Positions 7,109-15,984 are shown, counted from the first letter of the stretch. The stretch is 64,000 bases of DNA from Arthrobacter oryzae (GCF_030812315.1 NZ_JAUSSM010000006.1:267053-331052); one strand, 5' to 3'. Numbers and translations: made by a program. The notes: a model not told the origin generated them from the sequence alone.

Positions 7109-8407
7109 ATGCGCGAGCCGAACAAGATCGCCTCTGCAGTAAAGGAACAACCTGTGCAGACGGTCACCCCCGACGGCGCATCACATCCGGCGCCACCAGC
7201 CAAGCGCCGGACCTTCCTTGGCTACCTGGCCCTCATGGGCCCGGCCTTTGTGGTGGGAGCCTGGCAATTCGGTCCCGGCAACCTCACCACCGCCGTGCAG
7301 GCCGGCAGCCGATACGACTACACCCTTGTCTGGGTTATCGCCGTCTCCACCATCCTGATGATCTTCTTCACCGACATGAGCGTCAGGCTCGGCATCTCAA
7401 CACCCACCTCGCTGATCACCTCGATCAAGGACCACCTGGGCAAATGGGTGGGCGTCCTGGCCGGATTCGGCGTCTTTGGCATTACGCTCATGTTCTCCGT
7501 CGGCAACGCCGTCGGTTCCGGCCTGGGCCTGTCCCTGGTCTTCGGAGGTTCCCCGGTTCTGTGGACAGTGGTCTGTACAGCCGCCGTCGGGTTCGTCCTG
7601 GCCTTCCGCAACGTCTACGGCATCGTCGAAAAAGCCCTGCTCGCCATCGTCGTCCTCATGGGCATCGCCTTCATCGCAAGTACCGTCGTTGCCCAACCCG
7701 ACTGGTACCGGTCCATGGAAGGCATGGTCCCGACGCTTCCCCCCGGCAGCGAGATCCTTATCGTGGCGCTCGTCGGAACCAACTTCTCCATCAACGCCGC
7801 CTTCTACACCTCGTACGGCATCAAGGAAAACCGCCGCACCCGCGCCGACTACCGCGACATCACGCTCGTCGACACTATCCCGGGCATCGTCGCCCCCGGC
7901 ATCATGACAGCACTGGTCATTATGGTGGCCGCCGCCGTACTCGGCCAGACAGGAGGTGAAGCCACCTCAATCGGCGCCCTCGCATCGATCTTCGCACCTC
8001 TGGCAGGACCCGTCGGCTCGATGCTCTTCGCCCTTGGCCTCTCGGGCGCGGCGTTTTCATCCATGATCGCCAATGCCACCGCCGGCGGCACCATGCTCTC
8101 CGACGCCCTTGGCCGCGGGGCCAAGGCAGGGTCACCCACCGCCCGTATTTTCACAGGAGTCATCCTGGCCTTCGGACTGGCCATCACCATCTCGTTCCAG
8201 GCCTCACCCGTGGGACTCATCGTCATCGCCCAATCCCTGACCGTGCTCATCGCCCCGCTACTGGGCGTCCTGTTGTTCATTATGAGCAACAAGGCGGCAG
8301 TGATGGGAAGCCTCCGCAACAAGTGGTGGCACAACCTCTTCGCCGCCATCGGCCTTATCGCCATCATCGCCTCATCCCTGAGGCTCATCACCACCCTCCT
8401 CGGCTAA
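7109..8407 (+). CDS. Nramp-related membrane transporter lacking the metal-binding motifs
   Basis: The 432-residue protein has 11 or so hydrophobic segments in the Nramp (SLC11) arrangement. The first helix reads G-A-W-Q-F-G55-P-G-N58 where true Nramps have D-P-G-N, and the sixth helix reads G-T-N-F-S-I-N-A-A-F (223-232) where they have the M-P-H signature. Both metal-coordinating positions are thus lost. The start at 7109 has GAAGGAGG 7 bp upstream; the longer frame from 7043 has no RBS. It follows the aldolase gene and probably imports that enzyme's organic substrate rather than Mn or Fe. The substrate is not known. Confidence 0.78.
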   Translation: MREPNKIASAVKEQPVQTVTPDGASHPAPPAKRRTFLGYLALMGPAFVVGAWQFGPGNLTTAVQAGSRYDYTLVWVIAVSTILMIFFTDMSVRLGISTPTSLITSIKDHLGKWVGVLAGFGVFGITLMFSVGNAVGSGLGLSLVFGGSPVLWTVVCTAAVGFVLAFRNVYGIVEKALLAIVVLMGIAFIASTVVAQPDWYRSMEGMVPTLPPGSEILIVALVGTNFSINAAFYTSYGIKENRRTRADYRDITLVDTIPGIVAPGIMTALVIMVAAAVLGQTGGEATSIGALASIFAPLAGPVGSMLFALGLSGAAFSSMIANATAGGTMLSDALGRGAKAGSPTARIFTGVILAFGLAITISFQASPVGLIVIAQSLTVLIAPLLGVLLFIMSNKAAVMGSLRNKWWHNLFAAIGLIAIIASSLRLITTLLG

Positions 8408-8424
8408 AGACTGCCGACCAAAAC

Positions 8425-8462
8425 AGGCAGCGCCCCCGCCCAAACAGGTGAGGGCGCTGCCT
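8425..8462 (+). terminator. Intrinsic terminator after the Nramp-like gene
   Basis: AGGCAGCGCCC pairs with GGGCGCTGCCT (11 bp) around a 16-base loop. The stem is GC-rich and stands 18 bp after the stop codon. Only a short T tract follows. Confidence 0.75.
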
Positions 8463-8644
8463 TACGGTTCCGTTCAATCGGAGCCCCGCCTGGCTGTTCT
8501 AACGACCGTTGTCAGTTCGCGGGGAGTGGCCTAGACTCAGCCCACAACCCCAGTCGGGGAGAACTCCAGAACCCTTCACTCATCCGATGTTCTGGGCGTG
8601 CGGATAGGTTCGTGTTCTGGGCAGAAGCAGAACGGGAGTCAGCC

Positions 8645-8965
8645 ATGACCAAGTATTTTTTCCAAGCAAACTACGTGGGCCAGGGCATCAAAGGCCTGAT
8701 GGAGGAGGGCGGGTCCAAGCGTCGGGACGCTGTCGTCAAGGCCTTGGAATCCGTTGGGGGATCACTGGAATGCATCTACTACGCGTTCGGCGAGACGGAC
8801 GTCCTGGGGGTCTTCGAAATCCCCGATCAGCCCAGCGCTGTGGCCCTTTCCCTGATGATCAATTCCACCGGCGCCGTGAATCTGCACCTCACTCCGCTCA
8901 TGACGCCTGAGGATATTGATGCAGCAGTGGGCAAGACACCTGCGTACCGGGCACCCGGGCAGTAG
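8645..8965 (+). CDS. GYD domain protein
   Basis: The 106-residue protein begins M-T-K-Y-F-F-Q-A-N-Y-V-G-Q-G-I-K-G-L and contains L-E-C-I-Y-Y-A-F-G-E-T-D-V-L-G-V-F-E, the pattern of the GYD family (small ferredoxin-fold proteins of unknown function). The ATG at 8645 is used rather than an upstream GTG because the conserved domain begins there and GGGAG precedes it. It appears monocistronic. Confidence 0.82.
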   Translation: MTKYFFQANYVGQGIKGLMEEGGSKRRDAVVKALESVGGSLECIYYAFGETDVLGVFEIPDQPSAVALSLMINSTGAVNLHLTPLMTPEDIDAAVGKTPAYRAPGQ

Positions 8966-9189
8966 CAGGCCGTCCGAGCAAGGTTGAACCAGCCGGCGCA
9001 CCGCACCCATGCCGCCGACGGGAAGAGAGGGTTGTGCGGCGGCCCGCGAAGGGCTCCATGATATTCGACGGGCCGCCTGCCACAGGATGCGCCCACATCG
9101 TTGTGCCCGCGCGACCGGTGGTGCTTCCAACCTAACTTCAGGCCGACACGGCATACGAGGGCCTTTAGGCCTTACTTCGGTGGATGCGG

Positions 9190-9444
9190 TCAGGCAGTCG
9201 CCGGGTAGCTGGCCAGGATGTAGTCTGCGGCGGCCGGTCCTGTCATCCGCCGCCGGCTATTGTGCAGGTCGATGCCATGGTGCCGCATGGCTGTCCGGAA
9301 GGTGATGTCGCCTACCGGTGTGATGCTGTGCAACAGGCACCAGCTTGTGTACAGGCCGTAAAGACAATCCGGTCCCAAAGGGCAGTGAGTTTCATCCGGA
9401 ACGGTGGCATCGAGGAGGAATCGTTCGAAGTGCGAGGTGGCCAT
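9190..9444 (-). CDS. Small conserved-looking hypothetical protein (84 aa)
   Basis: The 84-residue protein reads L-Y-G-L-Y-T-S-W-C-L-L-H-S, F-R-T-A-M-R-H-H-G-I and R-R-M-T-G-P-A-A-A-D-Y-I-L-A-S-Y-P. The alternation of two helices and a basic stretch resembles a winged-helix fold like those at the C-terminus of phage-type primases, but I cannot assign a family. Codon use matches the surrounding genes. The flanking stretches 8966-9189 and 9445-9680 hold no gene that I can support. Confidence 0.5.
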   Translation of the reverse strand: MATSHFERFLLDATVPDETHCPLGPDCLYGLYTSWCLLHSITPVGDITFRTAMRHHGIDLHNSRRRMTGPAAADYILASYPATA

Positions 9445-9680
9445 GAGTGGGCTCTTTCCGCAGGTGCATCAATGTGCCACCGTTCGGCTACAGCGGCTCT
9501 CTTTGCCGCCGTGCACCCGGCGCCAAAGGCCCCCATCCAGAGAGATGTGGGACTGCTTAAAATTTACGGAGTCCGGTCCCCACTGTCCAGACCGCGGGCG
9601 GCGCGACCCCTCCGTCTTGATGGATCGCCGCCCACGAGATCTGCCGCCGGGTTACTGCGCTATATCAGGTGGGGAAGGGC

Positions 9681-10439
9681 TCAGATCCACTTCGGGGCGG
9701 CAGGAACCGTGCCGCTGGTGGCTGCCGTGCGGTGCCCGGTGGCGGTGACGCCTTGGGTGCCGCGGCCGGCGGACCATTCGACGACGGCGGCCAGGGGTCC
9801 GGTTACTACGGTGGGGAAGTCCGACGTCGTGTCCCCGAACGTGAGACCGCGGTCAGTCACTTTTACCACCAGGTCCTTATCGGTGCCGCGGGTCTTCCAG
9901 GCGCCGGTGATGTCTGTGAGGAGCCCTTCCAGTACGGGTTCCGGGATGTCGCTGAAGGTGGCGCCGTTGGCCAGGTCGACGGCGTGCATCCAGACTTCGC
10001 GGGTGCGCATCCAGACCGTTTCCTCAGCCGGGACGGTCCGGCCCTGGGCCGTTTTGACCTTGTGGTGCCAGGCGTCTTCCGGCAGGTCGCGCCATTCGAC
10101 GTTCAGGTGCACCGCAGAGTGGTCGAAAAGGTGCCGCAACGCTATCGGCGAGAGCGTGGCACCGAACTCGATCTCGTGGTTCCGGGCCTCCGGGGAGGCA
10201 TACATCGGTGTCTCCACCCCGGTGGCCGCCCACTCAACCAGCCGCGCGATGGCCCGGGCGTTGTAGCCGATGTGCGCGGTGAGGTGTCGGCGGGTCCAGC
10301 CCGGCAGGAGCGAATCGCCGTCGAGGTCCGCGTCGGAGAGTTCGTTGAGTTTGCGGGCGAAGAACGCGGTGCCCCGGCGCGCCTGCAGCAGTCCCTGCAG
10401 GAGCGCCGGGTCCGTGGTCCGGTCGGTGCGGGCGATCAT
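9681..10439 (-). CDS. Mycothiol-dependent maleylpyruvate isomerase
   Basis: The 252-residue protein belongs to the DinB-like MDMPI family. H52-x3-H56 occurs in the segment R-H-L-T-A-H-I-G-Y-N and E148-x3-H152 in R-T-R-E-V-W-M-H; H, E and H are the expected metal ligands. It isomerises maleylpyruvate to fumarylpyruvate with mycothiol, which points to an actinobacterium. Its ATG overlaps the stop of the fumarylpyruvate hydrolase gene by one base, so it is the last gene of a translationally coupled three-gene gentisate operon. Confidence 0.88.
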   Translation of the reverse strand: MIARTDRTTDPALLQGLLQARRGTAFFARKLNELSDADLDGDSLLPGWTRRHLTAHIGYNARAIARLVEWAATGVETPMYASPEARNHEIEFGATLSPIALRHLFDHSAVHLNVEWRDLPEDAWHHKVKTAQGRTVPAEETVWMRTREVWMHAVDLANGATFSDIPEPVLEGLLTDITGAWKTRGTDKDLVVKVTDRGLTFGDTTSDFPTVVTGPLAAVVEWSAGRGTQGVTATGHRTAATSGTVPAAPKWI

Positions 10440-11272
10440 CAGGCTTCCTTGATGACGCGGTTCCGCAGCTGGCCCAGGCCCTCGATGGTGGTGACCAGGA
10501 CCTGGCCTTCCTGCAGGTAGCGCTTGGGGTCCTGGGCGTGGCCCACCCCGCCCGGGGTGCCGGTGGCGATCACATCTCCGGGGTTCAGCGTGATGATGGT
10601 GGAGATATAGGAGACCAGGAACTCCGGGGTGAAGACGACGTCGTTGGTGGGGGTGCTCTGCTGGATCTCGCCGTCCACGGCGGTGGTCATGAGGCCGCCG
10701 CTGAACTCGTCCCTGGTAACCAGGGCGGGTCCGAACGGGGTGGACTTCTCCCAGGTCTTGCCCTGCAGCCACTGGATGGTGCGGAACTGGTAGTCGCGCA
10801 TGGACACGTCGTTGAGCACGGAGTACCCGGCGATGTGCCCGGCGGCGTCGGCTTCGCTGATCCGGCGGCCCTTCTTCCCGATCACGACGGCGAGTTCGGA
10901 CTCCCAGTCGACCGTATCGGATTCCTGCGGCAGGGCCAGATCATCGTTCGGCCCGATCAGGGACTCCTGGTACTTCGCGAACAGGGTGGGGTACTCGGGG
11001 ACTTCCCGGCCCATTTCGTTGATGTGGTTGCGGTAGTTGTGGCCCACGCAGATGATCTTGCCCGGGAAGGGCACGACGGCGGCGAGGTCCGCGCCGTCGT
11101 ACGGGTGCGTTGCGCCGTTGGCGGCGGCGGCGATGGACTCCCAGCCTTCGGTGCGGAGGAGTGCGCCGACGTCGGCGAAGCCGTCGATTTCGGTCAGGGT
11201 GTCGCCGTCCTGGCGGACAGCCACGGTGTTCTGGCCGGTGCCGGTGCCGGTGCGGAGGGTGAGGAGTCTCAT
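10439..11272 (-). CDS. Fumarylpyruvate hydrolase (FAH family)
   Basis: The 277-residue protein contains the FAH-family core I-I-C-V-G-H-N-Y-R-N-H, D-W-E-S-E-L-A-V-V-I-G and G-Y-S-V-L-N-D-V-S-M-R-D, with the acidic residues that bind the divalent metal. In this operon the substrate is inferred to be fumarylpyruvate, cleaved to fumarate and pyruvate. Its start codon overlaps the stop of the gentisate dioxygenase gene (TAATG), and its own stop overlaps the isomerase start. Confidence 0.87.
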   Translation of the reverse strand: MRLLTLRTGTGTGQNTVAVRQDGDTLTEIDGFADVGALLRTEGWESIAAAANGATHPYDGADLAAVVPFPGKIICVGHNYRNHINEMGREVPEYPTLFAKYQESLIGPNDDLALPQESDTVDWESELAVVIGKKGRRISEADAAGHIAGYSVLNDVSMRDYQFRTIQWLQGKTWEKSTPFGPALVTRDEFSGGLMTTAVDGEIQQSTPTNDVVFTPEFLVSYISTIITLNPGDVIATGTPGGVGHAQDPKRYLQEGQVLVTTIEGLGQLRNRVIKEA

Positions 11273-12402
11273 TACTTGTTGCGTCCTTCGGTGTAGGTGC
11301 GGTTGAAGTTCAGCCGTTCGAAAATGGGGGCATCGCTGAACCGGAAGAGGTCAAACTGGCTCTCGGCCTGCAGGGACCATTCCTGCCAGGACGGGACGAC
11401 GAAGAGGTCGCCCTTGGCGAGGGTCCTGGTTTCGCCGTTCAGGATCACGGTGCCGGTGCCTTCGAAGACCTGCCAGACGCTGGAGCCGACCTCACGGACG
11501 GCTTCGGTGGTGGCGCCGGCGCGGAGGCGGTGGAACTCGGCCCGGATGGTGGGCATCACGTCCCCGCCGGTGGTGGGGTTCGAGTAACGGATCGCGGCGT
11601 GGCCCTGGGAGACGGTGGCCGGGTGGCCCTCGTCCTCGAGCAAAAGCTGCTCGGCCAAGGCACGGTCGGTGTGTTCCCAGCGGTAGGCGGCGATCGGGGA
11701 GTTGGTGGTGTCATCCAGCCCCGAGAGCGGGCGCAGGCCCGGGTGGGCCCAGAGCCGTTCGGAGCGTGAGATGTCCGGGGTGGCCTCGTCCGTGACGCGT
11801 TCGGCGCCGAACTCGAAGAACCCGGCGTCGGCGTAATGCACGAACGGGATGTCCAGGCCGTCGATCCAGGCCATCGGCTCATCGGTGTCGTTGTGGTGGC
11901 CGTGGAAGTTCCAGCCCGGCGTCAGCAGGAAGTCCCCGCGGCGCATCGCCACCGGGTCCCCGTTCACCACGGTCCAGACGCCTTCGCCCTCGACCACGAA
12001 GCGGAAGGCGTTCTGGGAGTGGCGGTGTTCGGGCGCCGTTTCGCGGGCACCCAGGTACTGGATCGCCGCCCACAACGTCGGCGTCGCATACGGGGTACCA
12101 GCCAGGCCGGGGTTGGCGAGGGCTATGGCCCGCCGCTCGCCACCCCGGCCCACCGGAACCAGGTCACCGGCACGCGCGGCCAGCGGGTACAGATCGCTCC
12201 AACGCCAGACATGCGGCACGGCCTTCGGCGACGGGACCATCGGCATCAGATCGCCGATCTCCGTCCACAACGGAATCAGGTTCTCTTTGTCAAAGTCCTT
12301 GTACAGCTGCTCCAGCTGGGCAGCCTCTTCCGGAGTCGGCTCCGGCAACGCGTGGCTGACGGCCACAGATTCATGGGTCGTGTTCTCGGCGCTGATGGAC
12401 AC
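11272..12402 (-). CDS. Gentisate 1,2-dioxygenase
   Basis: The 376-residue bicupin protein has H126-R-H128-S-Q-N in the first cupin and a further His in P-G-W-N-F-H-G-H-H near 167; these make the Fe(II) site of gentisate dioxygenases. It cleaves the gentisate ring next to the carboxylate to give maleylpyruvate. It is the first gene of the operon that continues with fumarylpyruvate hydrolase and maleylpyruvate isomerase. A palindromic site at 12479-12495 lies about 77 bp upstream of its start. Confidence 0.9.
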   Translation of the reverse strand: MSISAENTTHESVAVSHALPEPTPEEAAQLEQLYKDFDKENLIPLWTEIGDLMPMVPSPKAVPHVWRWSDLYPLAARAGDLVPVGRGGERRAIALANPGLAGTPYATPTLWAAIQYLGARETAPEHRHSQNAFRFVVEGEGVWTVVNGDPVAMRRGDFLLTPGWNFHGHHNDTDEPMAWIDGLDIPFVHYADAGFFEFGAERVTDEATPDISRSERLWAHPGLRPLSGLDDTTNSPIAAYRWEHTDRALAEQLLLEDEGHPATVSQGHAAIRYSNPTTGGDVMPTIRAEFHRLRAGATTEAVREVGSSVWQVFEGTGTVILNGETRTLAKGDLFVVPSWQEWSLQAESQFDLFRFSDAPIFERLNFNRTYTEGRNK

Positions 12403-12478
12403 GTTGGCCTCCTCGATAGGTCCGAACAGTTTTTGGCGTAGTTCGACCCTACGGATGTGCGCGTGTGAGCCCCAGCAT

Positions 12479-12495
12479 ATTCTGCTGGGCAGAAT
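12479..12495. promoter_or_regulatory. IclR-type operator upstream of the gentisate operon
   Basis: ATTCTG-CTGGG-CAGAAT is a 17-bp palindrome of form TTCTG-N5-CAGAA. The same TTCTG-N5-CAGAA pattern overlaps the start of the IclR gene at 13346-13360. The pair suggests that the local IclR regulator binds both. Confidence 0.7.
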
Positions 12496-12534
12496 TACCC
12501 CTGACGGCGGACCCCGCCCCCGGTGGTGTGGGGT

Positions 12535-13353
12535 TCAGTCCGGCTCGGCCGGGTTGGCCGCGATGTCGATCTCCAGCTGCCGGCAGGTCTCGCGCAGGGC
12601 GGCGACCAAACCGTCGTCGAACACCCTCCGGAACCGCGTGGCAGGCGTGGCAACGCTGAGTGCCCCCACTACCGTGCCGTGGCGGTTGTGCAGCGCGATG
12701 CCCAGTGCGCTCACGCCCTCCTCGGTGCCCTCGAAGTTGGCCGCGAAGCCGTTGTTCCTGATGGCCTCGAGTTCGCGGCTGAAGGCGGGGTACTCGGTGT
12801 CCGGGATGGTGTCGCCGCCGATTTCTGCGTTGTGGCTGCGGAACAATTGCTCGATCATTGGGGGTTCCAGTTCGGCGAGCATGGCCTTGCCTCCGGAGGT
12901 CCTGTTGGCCGGCATCACCGTCCCTTGCCGGTCGCCCACCCGCAACACGTTGTCCCCTTCCACGGTGGCCAGGAACCGCACCTTCGTGCCCACCCGGACC
13001 ATGAGGTTGACGGTCTCGTTGAGTTGCGCGGACAGCAGTTCCATGTGCGGCTGCGCGAGCGAGCGGAGCAGCCTGGTCCAGCTCAGCCCGGCCGGCCCGA
13101 CCCCCACTGCCGGACCGGGCACATAACGGCGGTTTTCATCCTGTACGGCGAACCCCCGGTAGACCAGCATCGCCAGGAGCCGGTGGGCGGTGGATGGAGC
13201 CACGCCCAGCTCCTCGGCGGCGTCCTTGAGCCGCAGTGCCCCGCCGTCCCGGAGCAGCTGCAGGAGCTGCAGCGCGTTGTCAACTGCCTCGATCGAATAG
13301 GCGGGCCGCTTTTGCACGGGCTTTCGGGACTGCGATGCCGGCTTCTTCTGCAC
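12535..13353 (-). CDS. IclR-family regulator of 3-hydroxybenzoate/gentisate catabolism
   Basis: The 272-residue protein has a winged HTH (about residues 18-80, with L-K-D-A-A-E-E-L-G-V-A-P-S-T-A-H-R-L-L) and an IclR effector domain containing G-G-K-A-M-L-A-E-L. It lies between the gentisate operon and the divergent transporter-monooxygenase pair, as does GenR, the known IclR regulator of this pathway in Corynebacterium. The start is GTG at 13353 without an RBS, and TACAAT lies about 7 bp upstream, so the mRNA may be leaderless. The operator at 13346-13360 overlaps the start codon, implying autoregulation. Confidence 0.88.
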   Translation of the reverse strand: MQKKPASQSRKPVQKRPAYSIEAVDNALQLLQLLRDGGALRLKDAAEELGVAPSTAHRLLAMLVYRGFAVQDENRRYVPGPAVGVGPAGLSWTRLLRSLAQPHMELLSAQLNETVNLMVRVGTKVRFLATVEGDNVLRVGDRQGTVMPANRTSGGKAMLAELEPPMIEQLFRSHNAEIGGDTIPDTEYPAFSRELEAIRNNGFAANFEGTEEGVSALGIALHNRHGTVVGALSVATPATRFRRVFDDGLVAALRETCRQLEIDIAANPAEPD

Positions 13354-13360
13354 AACAGAA
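13346..13360. promoter_or_regulatory. IclR-type operator at the IclR/MFS divergent promoter
   Basis: TTCTG-CACAA-CAGAA matches the site at 12479-12495 in both arms and spacing. It covers the GTG start of the IclR gene and lies 42 bp upstream of the MFS start, so one site could control both directions. Confidence 0.7.
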
Positions 13361-13401
13361 TTGTATGGTGCTTCGCCCGGCGTTCACCTGAAAGTGGTGG
13401 G

Positions 13402-14721
13402 ATGAATCACACACTTCCCGCTGCAGAGCCGCGGCGGTCTTCACCCGGGGCCGTCGCCGCTGACACTCCCGGCACCGCACCGCGGTTCTCCAAAGCCTCG
13501 GCTCTGGCCGTTCTGGTCTGCTGGCTGTTGGTGGTCTTCGACGGTTACGACCTCATCGTTTACGGCACAGTCCAGTCCTCGCTGATCTCCGAGACCGGCT
13601 GGGGACTGAGCAAGGCCACGGCCGGAACCATTGGTTCCATGGCTTTCCTCGGCATGATGATCGGGGCGATCTTCGCCGGCCGGATGGCCGACTCATGGGG
13701 TCGCCGCCGCACCATCCTGGGCTGCGCCGTCATCTTCTCGATCTTCACCATCCTGTGCGCCTTCGCTCCCAACGCCGCCGTCTTTGGCGTGTTGCGGCTT
13801 CTTGCCGGCATCGGCCTCGGCGGCCTGGTGCCGTCAGCGAACGCCCTTGTGGCCGAGCTGGTGCCCGCCAAATGGAGGTCCACCGTTGCCACCCTGATGA
13901 TGTCCGGCGTCCCGATCGGCGGTTCCATCGCCGCACTCGCCGGCATTCAGATGATCCCGGCCTTCGGCTGGGAGTCGATGTTCCTGGTGGCCGTACTTGC
14001 CTTGGTGATCGTGGTGCCGCTCGGGCTGAAATACATTCCGGAAACGCTGGCCCCGGGAAACACCGCCAGCAGCGGCCGGGCCGTCAAGGAAGCGTCCGGC
14101 TTCAGTTCCCTCCTTCGGGCCCCTTACCTGGGGGTCAGTGTGCTGTTTGCCGTGGCGACAATTGCCACTCTCTTCGCCTGGTACGGCCTGGGAACCTGGC
14201 TGCCCAACCTCATGCAGCTGGCCGGCTACAACCTGGGCTCCGCCCTGACCTTCGCCTTGGCCCTCAACCTCGGGGCGGTGGCCGGCTCGGTCATCACGGC
14301 CTGGGCTGGCACCCGCTTCGGTCCGATTCCGACGGCGATCGCCGCTGCCGCCGTCGCCGCAGCAGCGCTCGTGATACTCGTGATCGGGCCGCCCGTCGGC
14401 GTCGTGTATTTCATGCTGGTCCTCGCCGGCGTCGGCACCCACGGCACGCAGTGCCTGATCATCGCCGCCGTCGCGAGCCACTATCCCCGACACCTGCGGG
14501 GGACTGCATTGGGCTGGGCGCTCGGCACCGGGCGTATCGGCGCCGTCGTCGCACCGCAGGTGGGTGGCCTCCTGCTGGCCGCCGGGCTGGGCGTCAATTC
14601 CAACTTCCTGGCCTTCGCCGGGGCAGCCGGTATCGCTGCGGTGCTGCTGGCCGCCGTCGGCCTGAAACTCAAGTCAAAACTCCCAATCTCACCTTCACTA
14701 ACAGGAGCAAGCAATGTCTGA
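13402..14721 (+). CDS. MFS aromatic acid transporter (AAHS family)
   Basis: The 439-residue, 12-helix MFS protein carries the AAHS first-helix signature V-F-D-G-Y-D-L-I-V-Y-G-T-V and the loop motif G-R-M-A-D-S-W-G-R-R-R between helices 2 and 3. AAHS members import 3- or 4-hydroxybenzoate and similar acids with protons. Here the likely substrate is 3-hydroxybenzoate or gentisate, since its stop codon overlaps the start of the 3-hydroxybenzoate 6-hydroxylase-like gene. The ATG at 13402 is chosen because the long upstream extension lies antisense to the IclR gene. Confidence 0.88.
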   Translation: MNHTLPAAEPRRSSPGAVAADTPGTAPRFSKASALAVLVCWLLVVFDGYDLIVYGTVQSSLISETGWGLSKATAGTIGSMAFLGMMIGAIFAGRMADSWGRRRTILGCAVIFSIFTILCAFAPNAAVFGVLRLLAGIGLGGLVPSANALVAELVPAKWRSTVATLMMSGVPIGGSIAALAGIQMIPAFGWESMFLVAVLALVIVVPLGLKYIPETLAPGNTASSGRAVKEASGFSSLLRAPYLGVSVLFAVATIATLFAWYGLGTWLPNLMQLAGYNLGSALTFALALNLGAVAGSVITAWAGTRFGPIPTAIAAAAVAAAALVILVIGPPVGVVYFMLVLAGVGTHGTQCLIIAAVASHYPRHLRGTALGWALGTGRIGAVVAPQVGGLLLAAGLGVNSNFLAFAGAAGIAAVLLAAVGLKLKSKLPISPSLTGASNV

Positions 14722-15970
14722 GCACGCCACGTCCACCGATGTCCTTGTCATCGGAGGGGGAATGGCCGGACTGGCCGGAGCCCTCGCGCTGCGTGAAAAT
14801 GGCGCCGATGTAACCCTCGTGGAACGGGCCCCCGAATTCGGCGAGGTTGGCGCGGGGCTGCAGATGGCCCCCAACGCCTCCCGCGTCCTGCGCCGCTGGG
14901 GCCTGCTGGAAAAGGCACTGGAAATCGGTGTCCAGCCCAAGCACCTGGTCTTCCGGGACGCCGTCACCGGCGAGGAGCTCACCCGGCAGACGCTCGGCGG
15001 GGAATTCGCCGAACGCTACGGCGCACCGTACGTCGTGATCCACCGCAGCGACCTGCACCGGGTCCTGCTCGAAGGCTGTGAGGCGGCAGGCGTCAAGCTT
15101 GTCAACGACGTCTCGGTCGAGAGCGTGGAAACAGTGAACGGCCGCGGCGTGGCCCACACTACAGCCGGTGTGGACTACGAGGCCGACGTGGTGATCGGCG
15201 CCGACGGACTCAAGTCCACCTTGCGCCCGCTCGTGGCCAGCGACGAGCCGGTCTCCTCCGCCTACGTTGCCTACCGCGGCACCGTGCCGATCACCGAAAA
15301 CACGCCGAAAGCCGACCTGGAGGACGTCATCGTCTACCTCGGACCGGACTGCCACCTCGTGCAGTATCCGCTGCGCAAGGGCGAGCTACTGAACACCGTG
15401 GCCGTCTTCAAGTCCTCTTCCTTCGAACGTGGCGAAGAGCAGTACGGGGGAGTGGACGAGCTGGAGGCCGCGTACAAGGATTGTGTCCCGGCCGTCCAGG
15501 AAGCGCTCAAGAACCTGGGCACCAGCATGCGCTGGCCCATGTACGACCGTGACCCGATCGAAAACTGGGTGGCCGGCCGGATGGTGCTGATGGGCGACGC
15601 CGCGCATCCGATGCTCCAGTACCTCGCCCAGGGCGCCTGCCAGGCGCTCGAGGACGCGGCCGTGCTGCAGGACGCCAGCAACGGCACCGTCTTCACCCCG
15701 GACGGCGTCAACCCCGAAGGCTGGGACGACGCCATCCGGGAATTCAACTACCTCCGTGCCGGCCGCACCGCCCGGGTCCAGCGCACGGCACGCATCTGGG
15801 GCGAATCCTGGCACGTCTCCGGACTGGCCCGGACCCTGCGCAACCTGCTCTTCAAGAGTCGGAAGGACAACAACTTCCAGTACAACGACTGGCTGTACGG
15901 CCAGGACGGCGACGGCGTGCCGGCCGCAGAGGCAGCCCCCGCCAGGCTGGCGGACCGCGTTTCTGCCTGA
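14714..15970 (+). CDS. FAD monooxygenase, probable 3-hydroxybenzoate 6-hydroxylase
   Basis: The 418-residue group A flavoprotein hydroxylase has the FAD motif G14-G-G-M-A-G, the DG motif G160-A-D-G, and the GD motif M291-G-D-A-A-H-P followed by Y-L-A-Q-G-A-C-Q-A-L-E-D. Salicylate- and 3-hydroxybenzoate-type hydroxylases share this layout. Its place beside the gentisate ring-cleavage operon and aromatic transporter favours para-hydroxylation of 3-hydroxybenzoate to gentisate with NADH. Salicylate 5-hydroxylation is less likely, as that usually needs a multicomponent enzyme. It overlaps the transporter gene by 8 bp. Confidence 0.85.
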   Translation: MSEHATSTDVLVIGGGMAGLAGALALRENGADVTLVERAPEFGEVGAGLQMAPNASRVLRRWGLLEKALEIGVQPKHLVFRDAVTGEELTRQTLGGEFAERYGAPYVVIHRSDLHRVLLEGCEAAGVKLVNDVSVESVETVNGRGVAHTTAGVDYEADVVIGADGLKSTLRPLVASDEPVSSAYVAYRGTVPITENTPKADLEDVIVYLGPDCHLVQYPLRKGELLNTVAVFKSSSFERGEEQYGGVDELEAAYKDCVPAVQEALKNLGTSMRWPMYDRDPIENWVAGRMVLMGDAAHPMLQYLAQGACQALEDAAVLQDASNGTVFTPDGVNPEGWDDAIREFNYLRAGRTARVQRTARIWGESWHVSGLARTLRNLLFKSRKDNNFQYNDWLYGQDGDGVPAAEAAPARLADRVSA

Positions 15971-15984
15971 CCTTGGTAACGGTT

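Noticed and set aside
8615..8626. TTCTGGGCAGAA near the GYD gene, similar to the IclR sites
   Set aside because: The spacer is 2 bp instead of 5, so the IclR-type site is not reproduced.
9681..10772. Longer N-terminal extension of the maleylpyruvate isomerase frame
   Set aside because: The extension overlaps the fumarylpyruvate hydrolase gene out of frame; the ATG at 10439 fits the family and the gene-coupling pattern.
12523..13401. Long upstream extension of the AAHS transporter frame
   Set aside because: It runs antisense through the IclR gene and contains no signal or domain; the transporter start at 13402 matches the AAHS family.
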